Shown: one piece after another, positions 51,589-60,320 of the stretch
How the letters are laid out: every line of letters starts with the position of its first letter
Position numbering within the stretch: position 1 is the first letter of the stretch
Assembly: GCA_038521825.1 (NCBI GenBank)
Contig: JBCBKL010000001.1
Span: 310,001 to 374,000, forward strand
Reading direction: 5' to 3'
DNA from: JBCBKL01 sp038521825
Lineage (GTDB): Bacteria; Pseudomonadota; Alphaproteobacteria; Rhodobacterales; Rhodobacteraceae
Length of the DNA stretch: 64,000 nt
Notes under the pieces: generated by a model
What the model was told of the DNA's origin: nothing
Seen by the model: only the letters and a program-made list of their open reading frames with translations
The model's database searches: none
Made by a program: the position numbers and the translations under genes

Positions 51589-51615
51589 GGGCCGCTCTGC
51601 TGAGCGGCCCTTTTT
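51589..51615 (+). terminator. Rho-independent terminator after rplT
   Basis: GGGCCGCT pairs with AGCGGCCC around a 6-base loop and is followed by TTTTTAGTTTT. It closes the rpmI-rplT operon. Confidence 0.9.
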
Positions 51616-51667
51616 AGTTTTCGCGTCAGCGCGCAAGAAGCCGAATACACTTGGGATTGTAGTGTAG

Positions 51668-51718
51668 CGGCGGCCTTACCTCGCAAGATGCGAGGCTAAC
51701 GTCGAAAGGCCAAAGCCG
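51668..51718 (+). other. 51-base element predicted to fold into a nested hairpin
   Basis: Outer stems CGGC/GCCG and GGCCTT/AAGGCC (positions 51668-51677 with 51706-51718, a 3-base bulge on one side) enclose CCTCGC/GCGAGG with loop AAGAT (51679-51695). Ten unpaired bases follow the inner stem. It lies 53 bases beyond the rplT terminator and overlaps the start of a decayed frame. I cannot match it to a known riboswitch or ribozyme. Confidence 0.45.
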
Positions 51719-52105
51719 TTCCATTCTGCGACGGCGGAATGCCTAGAGGTCGCGCTTGGTCCAGGCGACAACCCGTCGGCTGACTTCACCGTTTCATTGT
51801 ACCAGTCAAGCGGCTGTCTTGGCGCCGAGGCGGTTCTGAGCGACCCGGATGTTCAGACCTTGGTCTATGCCGAAAATGCCGAATGCATCTAAATTATCTC
51901 GGCTGATGATTTCCCATTCCTTTTGACCGATCCCGACGGCGGCGGCTCCACCATCCTTTGTCATACAATGGAAAGCGTCTGCTATGTTCATCTTCTATAT
52001 GAATTGCATCAGATCGTTTGCGCCGATGGTTTGCTGAGCGAAAGCCTGTTGCCCAACCGTTGCGCCTCGCGGATTGGGGTCGTGAGGCAAGAACCACGAT
52101 CCTGA
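51668..52105 (+). pseudogene. possible gene remnant between rplT and pheS
   Basis: One frame stays open from 51668 to a TAA at 51890 and then continues to 52105, but no start codon with a ribosome binding site is seen. The stretch around 51730-51890 reads like a real beta-rich protein (AECLEVALGPGDNPSADFTV, then SLYQSSGCLGAEAVLSDPDV). Just after the stop, IISADDFPFLLTDPDGGGST continues in the same style. The first part faintly recalls lamin-tail-like segments of secreted nucleases. A decayed fragment is more likely than a working gene. The rest of the 650-base gap (to 52267) shows only the pheS leader. Confidence 0.3.
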
Positions 52106-52267
52106 ACCGGTTTCCAGAACTCAGCCATTCAGAAGACGCTTGGAAATCGGCCCGAAGGCTGGCGCAGGACCGAAGCGCGCAGTTGTTGATGGACGCATAG
52201 CGCAGGGTGCTTGAATTCGCCGCCCCGCAGCGCTAGCACCCTTGCGATCACTGCGTTTGAGGATGCC

Positions 52268-53341
52268 ATGAAAGAGCTGCGTCAAAAATACCTCGAAGCC
52301 ATTGCGGCTGTTGGTGACGAAGCCACGTTGGAAGAATTGCGCGTTCAGGCCATCGGCAAGAAGGGCGAAGTCAGCCTTAAGATGCGTGAGCTTGGCAAGA
52401 TGACGCCAGAAGAACGGCAGGTTGCCGGACCGGCCCTGAATGCGCTTAAGGACGAGATCAACAGCGCGCTGGTTGCCAAGAAATCCGCGCTTGCCGATGC
52501 GGCGCTTGATGAGCGGCTGCGGACCGAGTGGCTGGATGTGACGCTGCCGACCCGGGCGCGCCGCACGGGCACCTTGCATCCGATCAGTCAGGTCACCGAA
52601 GAAGTGACGGCGATCTTTGCCGAGATGGGCTTTGCCGTCGCTGAAGGTCCGCGGATCGATACCGATTGGTACAACTTCGATGCGCTCAATATGCCCGATC
52701 ATCACTCGGCGCGGGCCGAGATGGATACGTTCTATATGCATCGGGCAGAGGGGGATAACCGCCCGCCGCATGTACTGCGAACCCATACATCACCGGTGCA
52801 AATCCGGTCGATGGAGATCATGGGCGCGCCGTTGCGCGTGATCTGTCCGGGTGGGGTTTACCGCGCCGATTATGATCAGACGCACACGCCGATGTTCCAC
52901 CAGGTCGAGGGCCTTGCCGTCGATAAAGACATCAGCATGGCCAACCTCAAGTGGGTGCTTGAGGAGTTCGTCAAAGCTTACTTTGAGGTCGACGGTGTCG
53001 AGCTTCGGTTCCGCGCGTCACACTTCCCCTTCACCGAGCCGTCGGCCGAGGTCGATATCCGCTGCTCGTGGGAAGGTGGGACACTCAAAGTGGGCGAGGG
53101 CGATGACTGGCTTGAAATCCTGGGGTCCGGCATGGTTCATCCCAAGGTCCTGCAGGCCGGTGGCATCGACCCCGACCAATGGCAGGGCTTTGCCTTCGGT
53201 ATGGGCATCGACCGGATCGCAATGCTGAAATACGGCATCCCCGATCTCCGCGCCTTCTTCGACAGCGACCTTCGCTGGCTGCGTCACTACGGTTTTGCGG
53301 CGCTAGACGTGCCCACGTTGCGCGGCGGTCTGAGCCGGTGA
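52268..53341 (+). CDS. pheS: phenylalanyl-tRNA synthetase subunit alpha
   Basis: A 357-residue catalytic subunit. Class II motifs are visible: HPISQVTEEVTAIFAEMGF and DWYNFDALNMPDHHSAR, motif 2 in VLRTHTSPVQIRSM with RVICPGGVYRADYDQTHTPM, and motif 3 in GFAFGMGIDRIAMLKYGI. The N-terminal coiled coil that binds tRNA is present. The ATG at 52268 has GAGGATG before it and gives the usual length; the ATG-less extension upstream is rejected. Two unrelated genes separate it from pheT. Confidence 0.96.
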   Translation: MKELRQKYLEAIAAVGDEATLEELRVQAIGKKGEVSLKMRELGKMTPEERQVAGPALNALKDEINSALVAKKSALADAALDERLRTEWLDVTLPTRARRTGTLHPISQVTEEVTAIFAEMGFAVAEGPRIDTDWYNFDALNMPDHHSARAEMDTFYMHRAEGDNRPPHVLRTHTSPVQIRSMEIMGAPLRVICPGGVYRADYDQTHTPMFHQVEGLAVDKDISMANLKWVLEEFVKAYFEVDGVELRFRASHFPFTEPSAEVDIRCSWEGGTLKVGEGDDWLEILGSGMVHPKVLQAGGIDPDQWQGFAFGMGIDRIAMLKYGIPDLRAFFDSDLRWLRHYGFAALDVPTLRGGLSR

Positions 53342-53583
53342 GGCCGGCGCACAAGGCCATCTTCTGGGGCCTTGTGACGCTGATCGTGCTTGCGCATGTC
53401 GCGCTGTGGCGTTCGGATATGCCGCCCGATCTCAAGATGACCTTCACGATACTGAATGCTATCGGGTGGTCGATCATCTTACTGCCCATCGTCTTTGTTT
53501 CGCGCTGGATGAATGCAATTGAGCGTCGGAACGCAGAAAGGGCGCGCGAGCAGATCCCTCCGAATGGCCCTACGCGCTTGTGA
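53338..53583 (+). CDS. hypothetical 81-residue two-span membrane protein
   Basis: It starts with GTG at 53338, overlapping the pheS stop (GTGA). Two hydrophobic spans (residues about 8-22 and 36-56, WSIILLPIVFVSRWM) are followed by a charged tail (NAIERRNAERAREQIPPNG). The overlap suggests it depends on pheS translation. No family recognised. Confidence 0.75.
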   Translation: MRPAHKAIFWGLVTLIVLAHVALWRSDMPPDLKMTFTILNAIGWSIILLPIVFVSRWMNAIERRNAERAREQIPPNGPTRL

Positions 53584-53619
53584 AGTGACAGGCGGAAACA
53601 GATAGCTAGGGTCACCGCC

Positions 53620-54429
53620 ATGCGTTCTGTCGTTCTTGCACTTGCTTTCGCCCTGTTGTCACCTTTGCCACTTTCGGCTTCGTCTACGGATCGGTGCGAG
53701 GTCGAGGTGGCATGCCATCTGGGTGATCGGTCGTATCATGTAAAGCCGCCGGATGATTGGGATGGCGTGTCACCGCTGCCGGTACTCTTGCACTTCCACG
53801 GCTGGGCGCGCACGGGCGCGCTGCCCGTACGCCACCAGCGGATTTCGGGCGCAACGCGGCGCCGTGGGGTGTTGTTGCTGGCACCCAACGGTCGGCGCAA
53901 GACATGGGATTTCTGGAGCGGCGATACGGATGATGTCGCATTCGCAGCGGCCGTCATCGAGGATGCCGCGCGGCGTTATCCGATCGATCGTAATCTGATC
54001 TTCGTCTCCGGTTATTCCTATGGCGGCGCGATGGCATGGCGTTACGTGTGCGAGAATGGCAACGACGTTCGCGCCCTGCTGGCCGTGTCCGGCAGTATCC
54101 GCCAAACCGAGGATTGCGCGCAGGGGCCACGGGAGGTCCGGCATGTTCACGGCCTCGCGGATACGGTGATGGATTTTCCCATGGGTTCGAACGGCGATCA
54201 GACCTTTCCAGTCAGCCTTTGGCGCGATCGCTTTGACTGTGCGGCTGGGCTGGCGGCGGGCCCCTGGCAGGCGGTTAGCTTTCTTACCTTCGAAAGGACC
54301 GTCTGGAGTGATTGTGCCGATCAGCGCCGCGTCACGCTCGATGTGCATCCGGGCGGGCATTTCATTCCGCACGGTTGGATCGGTCGCCAACTGGATGAGT
54401 TGCTTGGGCGGGAGTCCACTTATCCTTGA
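53620..54429 (+). CDS. secreted alpha/beta-hydrolase, PHB depolymerase/feruloyl esterase-like (LpqC family)
   Basis: A 269-residue protein with a signal peptide (residues 1-21, ending LPLSAS). Esterase signs are PLPVLLHFHGWARTG (oxyanion hole), FVSGYSYGGAMAWRYVC (nucleophile serine in GYSYGG), VRHVHGLADTVMDF (acid region) and HPGGHFIPHGW (catalytic histidine). Cysteines could form disulfides in the periplasm. It may hydrolyse short polyesters or esters; the substrate is not evident. It lies between pheS and pheT, an odd place for such a gene. Confidence 0.87.
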   Translation: MRSVVLALAFALLSPLPLSASSTDRCEVEVACHLGDRSYHVKPPDDWDGVSPLPVLLHFHGWARTGALPVRHQRISGATRRRGVLLLAPNGRRKTWDFWSGDTDDVAFAAAVIEDAARRYPIDRNLIFVSGYSYGGAMAWRYVCENGNDVRALLAVSGSIRQTEDCAQGPREVRHVHGLADTVMDFPMGSNGDQTFPVSLWRDRFDCAAGLAAGPWQAVSFLTFERTVWSDCADQRRVTLDVHPGGHFIPHGWIGRQLDELLGRESTYP

Positions 54430-54498
54430 GCGTACTTGCATCTTGCACGCGCCTTTGCCATTGGACCAAAGACGTTCCACCCTGCGAAAGCCTGTCCG

Positions 54499-56895
54499 AT
54501 GAAGTTCACCCTGTCATGGCTAAAAAAGCACCTCGAGACTGAAGCGAGCCTTGATGACATCCTGTATGCCCTGACGGATTTGGGGCTGGAGGTCGAAGGG
54601 GTCGAAGATCGTGCTGCGCGGCTGAGGGATTTTACCATCGGCAAGGTGTTAAAGGCCGAAAAACACCCGGATGCCGACCGCTTGCGCGTTTGCCAAGTCG
54701 CAACGGATGAGGGTGAAAAGCAGATCATCTGTGGTGCGCCGAATGCCCGCGAAGGAATCACAGTGGTGGTCGCCAAGCCGGGCGTCTATGTGCCCGGTAT
54801 CGACACAACCATTGGCGTGGGCAAGATCCGAGGGATCGAAAGCTTTGGCATGATGGCGTCCGAGCGCGAGATGGAGCTGTCAGAGGAACATGACGGGATA
54901 ATCGAATTGCCAAGCGGCGAGGTCGGCCAACGTTTTGTCGACTGGCTGGCGGCGAACGATCCGGCCAAGGTCGATCCGGTCATCGAAATCGCCATCACGC
55001 CCAACCGACCAGATGCTCTGGGTGTTCGCGGCATTGCCCGAGATCTCGCGGCGCGTGGCCTCGGTACGCTCAAACCCATGGACACCGAATTCGTCGCAGG
55101 CAGTTTCCCGTGCCCGATCACGGTCAGCATTGATGCGGACACGCGTGACGGCTGCCCTGTTTTCTATGGCCGGGTCATCCGGGGGGTGAAGAACGGGCCA
55201 TCACCGCAATGGTTACAGGATGCGCTGCGCGCGATCGGTCTGCGGCCGATCTCGTTGTTGGTCGATGTCACGAACTACTTCACGTTCGACCGCAACCGGC
55301 CACTGCACGTCTTTGACGCGGACAAGGTGGCGGGCAACCTGCGGGTCCACCGTGCCGTGGGCGGCGAGCAAATCATGGCGCTTGACGACAAGAGCTATGC
55401 CTTTGAGGCAGGCATGATGATCATATCGGATGACAACGGGCCGGAAAGCATCGCAGGCGTCATGGGCGGGGCCGAAACTGGCTGCACCGACGCGACCGTG
55501 AACGTCTTTGTTGAAAGCGCGTATTGGGACCCGATCCAGATCGCGCTGACGGGGCGGGCGCTGAAAATCAACTCCGATGCACGCTATCGGTTTGAGCGCG
55601 GTGTTGATCCGGATTTCACGCCGGAGGGTGTTGAACTCGCGACGCGCATGATCCTGGATCATGCGGGAGGTGAAGCCTCGGACGTGGTGTATGCCGGGGA
55701 AATTCCAAATTACGACCGGGCCTATCGCCTTGATCCCGCCCGCGTTCAAAGCCTTGTTGGGATGGACATCCCGGAGGCTGAGCAGCGGCAGACACTGACA
55801 TCGCTCGGTTTCCGCCTGGACGGCGATCTAGCCCATGTTCCAAGCTGGCGGCCTGACGTGCAGGGTGAGGCTGATCTGGTCGAAGAAGTTGCGCGCGTGG
55901 CGTCGCTGACCAAGCTGCAGGGCAAACCGCTGCCGCGCTTGTCAGATGGTGTGCCGAAACCGGTCATGACCGCGGCGCAACGACGCTTGCAGGCGGCGCG
56001 CCGAACGACCGCCGCCTTAGGCTACAACGAATGCGTAACCTATACCTTTATTGATCAGGCCTCCGCGCAGCTTTTTGGTGGCGGCACTGACGCGACCAAG
56101 GTCGAGAACCCGATTTCAAGCGAAATGAGCCACATGCGCCCCGCTTTGCTGCCCGGTTTGTTGCAGGCGGCGGCCCGCAATCAGGCGCGTGGCTTCATGG
56201 ATGTCGCATTGTTCGAGGTCGGTCCTTCCTTTCATGGTGGTGAGCCGGGCGAGCAGCACAACCTGATCACCGGGCTGCTTGTCGGTCGGTCGGGTCCAAA
56301 GGACACGCATGGCGCGTCGCGGCCCGTTGATGTGTTTGATGTCAAAGCGGATGCCGAGGCCGTTCTGTCGGCAATCGGAGCGCCTGCCAAAGTGCAGGTG
56401 CTCAGAAACGGTCGCGAATGGTGGCACCCAGGACGGCATGGCGTCATTTGCTTGGGCCCCAAAAAGGTTCTTGGCGTCTTTGGCGAGCTTCACCCCAAAG
56501 TGCTGAGCGCGATGGACGTTCAGGGGCCCGCAATGGCCTTTACTCTTTGGCCGGATGAGGTGCCTTTGCCGCGGAAGTCGGGTGCGACCCGACCGGCGTT
56601 GGACATCAGCGATCTCCAGGCGGTTGAACGTGACTTTGCCTTCGTGGTCAATGCCGATGTCGAAGCACTGACGCTTGTCAACGCAGCCGCTGGTGCCGAC
56701 AAAGCCCTGATCGAAGACGTTCGGGTTTTTGATGAGTTCATTGGTGGCTCGGTTGGTGAAGGCAAGAAATCACTGGCGATCACCGTGCGCTTGCAACCCC
56801 GCGAAGCGACGCTGAAGGAGGCCGAAATCGAAGCGGTCAGTGCGAAAGTCGTCGAGAAAGTAACCAAGGCGACGGGCGGGGTATTGCGCGGCTGA
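54499..56895 (+). CDS. pheT: phenylalanyl-tRNA synthetase subunit beta
   Basis: A 798-residue subunit with the full domain order: N-terminal FTLSWLKKHLETEA, an EMAP-like tRNA-binding domain (IGKVLKAEKHPDADRLRVCQV), the B3/B4 editing domain, B5 (EGVELATRMILDHAGGEAS, RVQSLVGMDIPE), a catalytic-like domain and a C-terminal FDX-ACB domain (DLQAVERDFAFVV). The ATG at 54499 is the family start. With PheS it charges tRNA-Phe. Confidence 0.96.
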   Translation: MKFTLSWLKKHLETEASLDDILYALTDLGLEVEGVEDRAARLRDFTIGKVLKAEKHPDADRLRVCQVATDEGEKQIICGAPNAREGITVVVAKPGVYVPGIDTTIGVGKIRGIESFGMMASEREMELSEEHDGIIELPSGEVGQRFVDWLAANDPAKVDPVIEIAITPNRPDALGVRGIARDLAARGLGTLKPMDTEFVAGSFPCPITVSIDADTRDGCPVFYGRVIRGVKNGPSPQWLQDALRAIGLRPISLLVDVTNYFTFDRNRPLHVFDADKVAGNLRVHRAVGGEQIMALDDKSYAFEAGMMIISDDNGPESIAGVMGGAETGCTDATVNVFVESAYWDPIQIALTGRALKINSDARYRFERGVDPDFTPEGVELATRMILDHAGGEASDVVYAGEIPNYDRAYRLDPARVQSLVGMDIPEAEQRQTLTSLGFRLDGDLAHVPSWRPDVQGEADLVEEVARVASLTKLQGKPLPRLSDGVPKPVMTAAQRRLQAARRTTAALGYNECVTYTFIDQASAQLFGGGTDATKVENPISSEMSHMRPALLPGLLQAAARNQARGFMDVALFEVGPSFHGGEPGEQHNLITGLLVGRSGPKDTHGASRPVDVFDVKADAEAVLSAIGAPAKVQVLRNGREWWHPGRHGVICLGPKKVLGVFGELHPKVLSAMDVQGPAMAFTLWPDEVPLPRKSGATRPALDISDLQAVERDFAFVVNADVEALTLVNAAAGADKALIEDVRVFDEFIGGSVGEGKKSLAITVRLQPREATLKEAEIEAVSAKVVEKVTKATGGVLRG

Positions 56896-56951
56896 TCCTT
56901 GTCTGCGGCTCTGAGTGCGTTAGCTCGTCAAACGAGAACAGGGAGGGTCGA

Positions 56952-57398
56952 ATGCTTAACGTCTATCTGTCCGGTGAGATCCACACCGACTGGCGGGAAC
57001 AGATCATTGCGGGCGCGCAGGGCCTCGACATCAACTTCGGAACCCCCGTCACCGATCACGCGGCGAGTGACGATTGCGGCGTCGCAATCTTGGGTGGTGA
57101 GCAGAACAAGTACTGGCACGACCACAAGGGCGCGATGGTCAACGCGATCCGCACCCGCAAAGGAATCGAAGACGCTGACGTCGTCGTCGTACGTTTTGGC
57201 GATCAGTACAAACAATGGAATGCTGCATTTGATGCGGGCTTTGCCGCAGCGCTTGGAAAGTCGCTGATCATTCTGCACGGACCCGATCATGCCCATGCTC
57301 TGAAAGAGGTCGATGCGGCCGCTCTGGCGGTTGCTGAGGAGCCCGCTCAGGTCGTCCAGATCCTGTGCTACGTGTTGACGGGCGAATTGCCAGCTTAA
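56952..57398 (+). CDS. YtoQ family protein
   Basis: A 148-residue cytosolic protein of the YtoQ family, related to nucleoside 2-deoxyribosyltransferase-like folds. Signs are MLNVYLSGEIHTDWREQI, FGTPVTDHAASDDCG, KYWHDHKGAMVNAIRTRKGI and VVVRFGDQYKQWNAAFDAGFA. GGGAGG precedes the ATG. The reaction is unknown. Confidence 0.93.
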   Translation: MLNVYLSGEIHTDWREQIIAGAQGLDINFGTPVTDHAASDDCGVAILGGEQNKYWHDHKGAMVNAIRTRKGIEDADVVVVRFGDQYKQWNAAFDAGFAAALGKSLIILHGPDHAHALKEVDAAALAVAEEPAQVVQILCYVLTGELPA

Positions 57399-57451
57399 CC
57401 CCTTGATCCCACTCTCATTGCCGTTAGCCTCCGCCCCGTGGGAGGGTCCGA

Positions 57452-59056
57452 ATGGGTTATGATTATGTTGTTGTTGGTGGCGGCTCTGCCGGTTGTGTCA
57501 TGGCAGCGCGGCTTAGCCAAGACCCGAAGGTATCCGTTTGCCTGATCGAAGCGGGTGGCAGCGGTCGGGACATCTTCGTGCGCGCGCCTGCCCTTGTCGC
57601 TGCGATGGTGTCGGGCCGTCCGAAAATCAACAACTGGGCTTTCCACACCGAACCGCAGGCCGGACTGAACGGGCGCCGCGGCTTTCAGCCCCGGGGTCGC
57701 ACCTTGGGCGGATCGAGTGCGATCAATGCGATGCTATACGTACGTGGCCACCGGAAAGACTATGACGAATGGGCAGATCTTGGTTGCGAAGGGTGGGATT
57801 GGGAAAGCGTGAGACCCTACTTCCAGCTCTCTGAGCGCAACGCCAATGGCGGCGACGACTTGCACGGCGCAGACGGGCCGCTGCAGGTGGCGGATCAATC
57901 CGAGCCGCGCAAGATTAGCCATGCTTTTGTTGACGCCGCAGAGGCGTGCCAGATCCGTCGTAACGATGATTTCAACGGGCCAAGACAAGAGGGTGCGGGA
58001 TTCTATCAGGTCACGCAGTTTTTTGACGGTCCCGATCGTGGCGAGCGGTGTTCAGCGGCGGCTGCCTATCTGACCGATCAGGTCAGAGATCGGCCAAATC
58101 TGACTGTTCTGACCCGAGCCACCGCGCAGCGTATCGTGACAGAAGACGGTCGGGCGACGGCTGTCCTTATCAAGCAGGGGCGCAAGCAGGTGAGAGTGGA
58201 TGCGAAGCGAGAGGTAATTCTCAGCGCAGGCGCATTCGGCTCGCCGCAGCTGTTGCTGCTGTCCGGCATAGGCCCGGCTGATGAGCTTGCGGCCCATGGG
58301 ATCGCGGTGCAGCACGAGTTGCCGGGCGTAGGTCGCAACCTGCAGGATCATCTGGATTACGTGATTTCGTACCATTCCAAACGGGCGGATACCGTTAGCC
58401 TTGGCCCAAGGGGCCTGTTCCAGCTTACAAAGGCCGGGCTGCAATGGCGGCGGGATGGGACCGGGCTGTTTGCGACGCCATTTGCGGAGACCGGTGCGTT
58501 CCTACGTTCGGAGCCTGGGCTCGACCGGCCTGATCTGCAGTTGCACATGGTCGTGGGGGTCGTCGACAATCACATGCGCAAACTGCATTTCCGCTACGGG
58601 TTCTCTTGTCACGTCTGTGTTCTGCGGCCGCAGTCGCGCGGACATGTCGGGCTGCAGTCGGACAACCCAATCGATGCGCCACGGATCGATCCGGGCTATC
58701 TGAACGACGGGCGAGATCTGCGCAGTCTGATGCGGGGCGCACGAATGATGGAGAGTGTCCTGACTGCTGCTCCGTTCGATCCCTGGCGCGGCAAGAGGCT
58801 GTACGATCACAACGGGTCTGACGCCGCGCTTGAGGCCGATATCCGAACGCGTGCCGACACGATCTATCATCCGGTTGGGACGTGCAAGATGGGCACGGAT
58901 GACATGGCGGTGGTTGATACGCAGGGCCGCGTGCAGGGTCTTGCGGGTCTGCGGGTGGTGGATGCGTCGATCATGCCCAGGTTGATCGGGGGCAACACCA
59001 ATGCCCCAACGATCATGATGGCCGAAAAGATTTCGGACGAGATGCGCGCCGCCTAG
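57452..59056 (+). CDS. GMC-family FAD oxidoreductase (choline dehydrogenase-like)
   Basis: A 534-residue flavoprotein of the glucose-methanol-choline family. FAD-binding signs are YDYVVVGGGSAGCVMAARLS, GGSSAINAMLYVRGHRKDYD and EVILSAGAFGSPQLLLLSGI. The catalytic histidine is in TIYHPVGTCKMG and the partner residue in MPRLIGGNTNAPTIM. It oxidises an alcohol to an aldehyde; choline is not certain because no betaine genes are near. GGAGGG precedes the ATG. Tail-to-tail overlap with the GST gene by four bases. Confidence 0.93.
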   Translation: MGYDYVVVGGGSAGCVMAARLSQDPKVSVCLIEAGGSGRDIFVRAPALVAAMVSGRPKINNWAFHTEPQAGLNGRRGFQPRGRTLGGSSAINAMLYVRGHRKDYDEWADLGCEGWDWESVRPYFQLSERNANGGDDLHGADGPLQVADQSEPRKISHAFVDAAEACQIRRNDDFNGPRQEGAGFYQVTQFFDGPDRGERCSAAAAYLTDQVRDRPNLTVLTRATAQRIVTEDGRATAVLIKQGRKQVRVDAKREVILSAGAFGSPQLLLLSGIGPADELAAHGIAVQHELPGVGRNLQDHLDYVISYHSKRADTVSLGPRGLFQLTKAGLQWRRDGTGLFATPFAETGAFLRSEPGLDRPDLQLHMVVGVVDNHMRKLHFRYGFSCHVCVLRPQSRGHVGLQSDNPIDAPRIDPGYLNDGRDLRSLMRGARMMESVLTAAPFDPWRGKRLYDHNGSDAALEADIRTRADTIYHPVGTCKMGTDDMAVVDTQGRVQGLAGLRVVDASIMPRLIGGNTNAPTIMMAEKISDEMRAA

Positions 59057-59739
59057 TCGCGCGGCGGTGTGACAAGGCCTTTCTGAACCGCCGGACGTTC
59101 CAGAAAGCGGTCAAGATAGGCAACCAGATTTTTGTGCTCAGCCCACCCAACGGCCTCCTTAGCGCCGTAGAAATCGAGCGCACGCAACCACGGGGCAATC
59201 GCGATATCAGCAATTGAATAGGATCCGGTGATCCAGTCCTTGCCATCCATAGCGCCCTCGAGGACGCCAAGCAGTCGCTTTGCCTCACCGATATAGCGTT
59301 CCTGCGGGCGCTTGTCTTCGTATGTGCTACCCGCGAATTTGTAGAAAAAGCCGAGCTGCCCCAACATCGGGCCCAAACCACCCATCTGCCACATCAGCCA
59401 TTGGATCGTTTGCGCCTTGTCGGCCGCCGTCTGCCCGATCAGCTTGCCCGTCTTCTCTGCCAGATAGATCAGGATCGCCCCCGATTCAAAAAGGGCGACC
59501 GGTCCGTCAGGGTCAATGATGGCCGGGATCTTGTTGTTCGGGTTTAGCGACAGGAATTCGGGGCTTTTTACATCGGCGTCCGCCAACGTGACGCGATGCA
59601 CCTCGTACGGGATTTGCAGCTCTTCCAGAGCGATCGAGGCCTTGACCCCGTTTGGTGTTGGAAACGAATAAAGTTGGAGGATTTCCGGGTTCCGCGGCGG
59701 CCATTTCTGGGTGATCGGATGGGCATTCACGTCAAGCAT
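59053..59739 (-). CDS. glutathione S-transferase (YfcG/YghU-like)
   Basis: A 228-residue cytosolic glutathione transferase. The N-terminal thioredoxin-like domain starts after a 20-residue extension (LQLYSFPTPNGVKASIALEE) and contains NNKIPAIIDPDGP and FESGAILIYLAE. The helical C-terminal half ends with YSIADIAIAPWL and PAVQKGL. It is closest to the nu-class, which reduces disulfides with glutathione. Confidence 0.92.
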   Translation of the reverse strand: MLDVNAHPITQKWPPRNPEILQLYSFPTPNGVKASIALEELQIPYEVHRVTLADADVKSPEFLSLNPNNKIPAIIDPDGPVALFESGAILIYLAEKTGKLIGQTAADKAQTIQWLMWQMGGLGPMLGQLGFFYKFAGSTYEDKRPQERYIGEAKRLLGVLEGAMDGKDWITGSYSIADIAIAPWLRALDFYGAKEAVGWAEHKNLVAYLDRFLERPAVQKGLVTPPRD

Positions 59740-59885
59740 GGGGAGGCTCCGTTTGGGTGAGGGTCACAAAACCTAGAATTTCCCCCTTTAATGAAGTCTT
59801 GCAATGTGAACGAGTGTGTTAACCATTGTTCACCAGCGCACAACAACGTGAAAACACGTCGCTAACTAGCCAACGGGAGACAGAA

Positions 59886-60275
59886 ATGATAAAAGAATTT
59901 CAAGACTTTATCGCACGCGGCAACGTCATGGACATGGCCGTCGGTATCATCATGGGTGCGGCCTTCACGGCCATTGTGACGTCACTGGTTGACGACCTTG
60001 TTAACCCTCTGATCGGCCTTGTGATCGGTGGCGTCGACTTTTCGGCGATGAGTTTCGGGGTCGCCGACGCGCAGTTCCTCTACGGTAACTTCATCAACGC
60101 CGTGATCAAGTTCATCATCATCGCCTGGGTCGTCTTCCTGCTGGTCAAGGGCGTCAATTCGATGAAAGACAGCGCGATGGCCAAGGAAGAAGAAGCTGTC
60201 GAAGAAGAACCGTCGGGTCCGACACAAGAGGAACTGTTGACAGAGATCCGCGACGCCCTCAAGGCTGGTCGCTAA
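59886..60275 (+). CDS. mscL: large-conductance mechanosensitive channel
   Basis: A 129-residue channel that opens under membrane tension to protect against hypo-osmotic shock. Signs are KEFQDFIARGNVMDMAVGII, GAAFTAIVTSLVDDLVNPLI (TM1) and FLYGNFINAVIKFIIIAWVV (TM2), with an acidic tail. The ATG at 59886 follows GGGAGA. Length fits the family. Confidence 0.96.
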   Translation: MIKEFQDFIARGNVMDMAVGIIMGAAFTAIVTSLVDDLVNPLIGLVIGGVDFSAMSFGVADAQFLYGNFINAVIKFIIIAWVVFLLVKGVNSMKDSAMAKEEEAVEEEPSGPTQEELLTEIRDALKAGR

Positions 60276-60320
60276 GCATATCCTTCCCCTGATTTCCCTC
60301 GGGGCGATGGAAGAAGCCGG

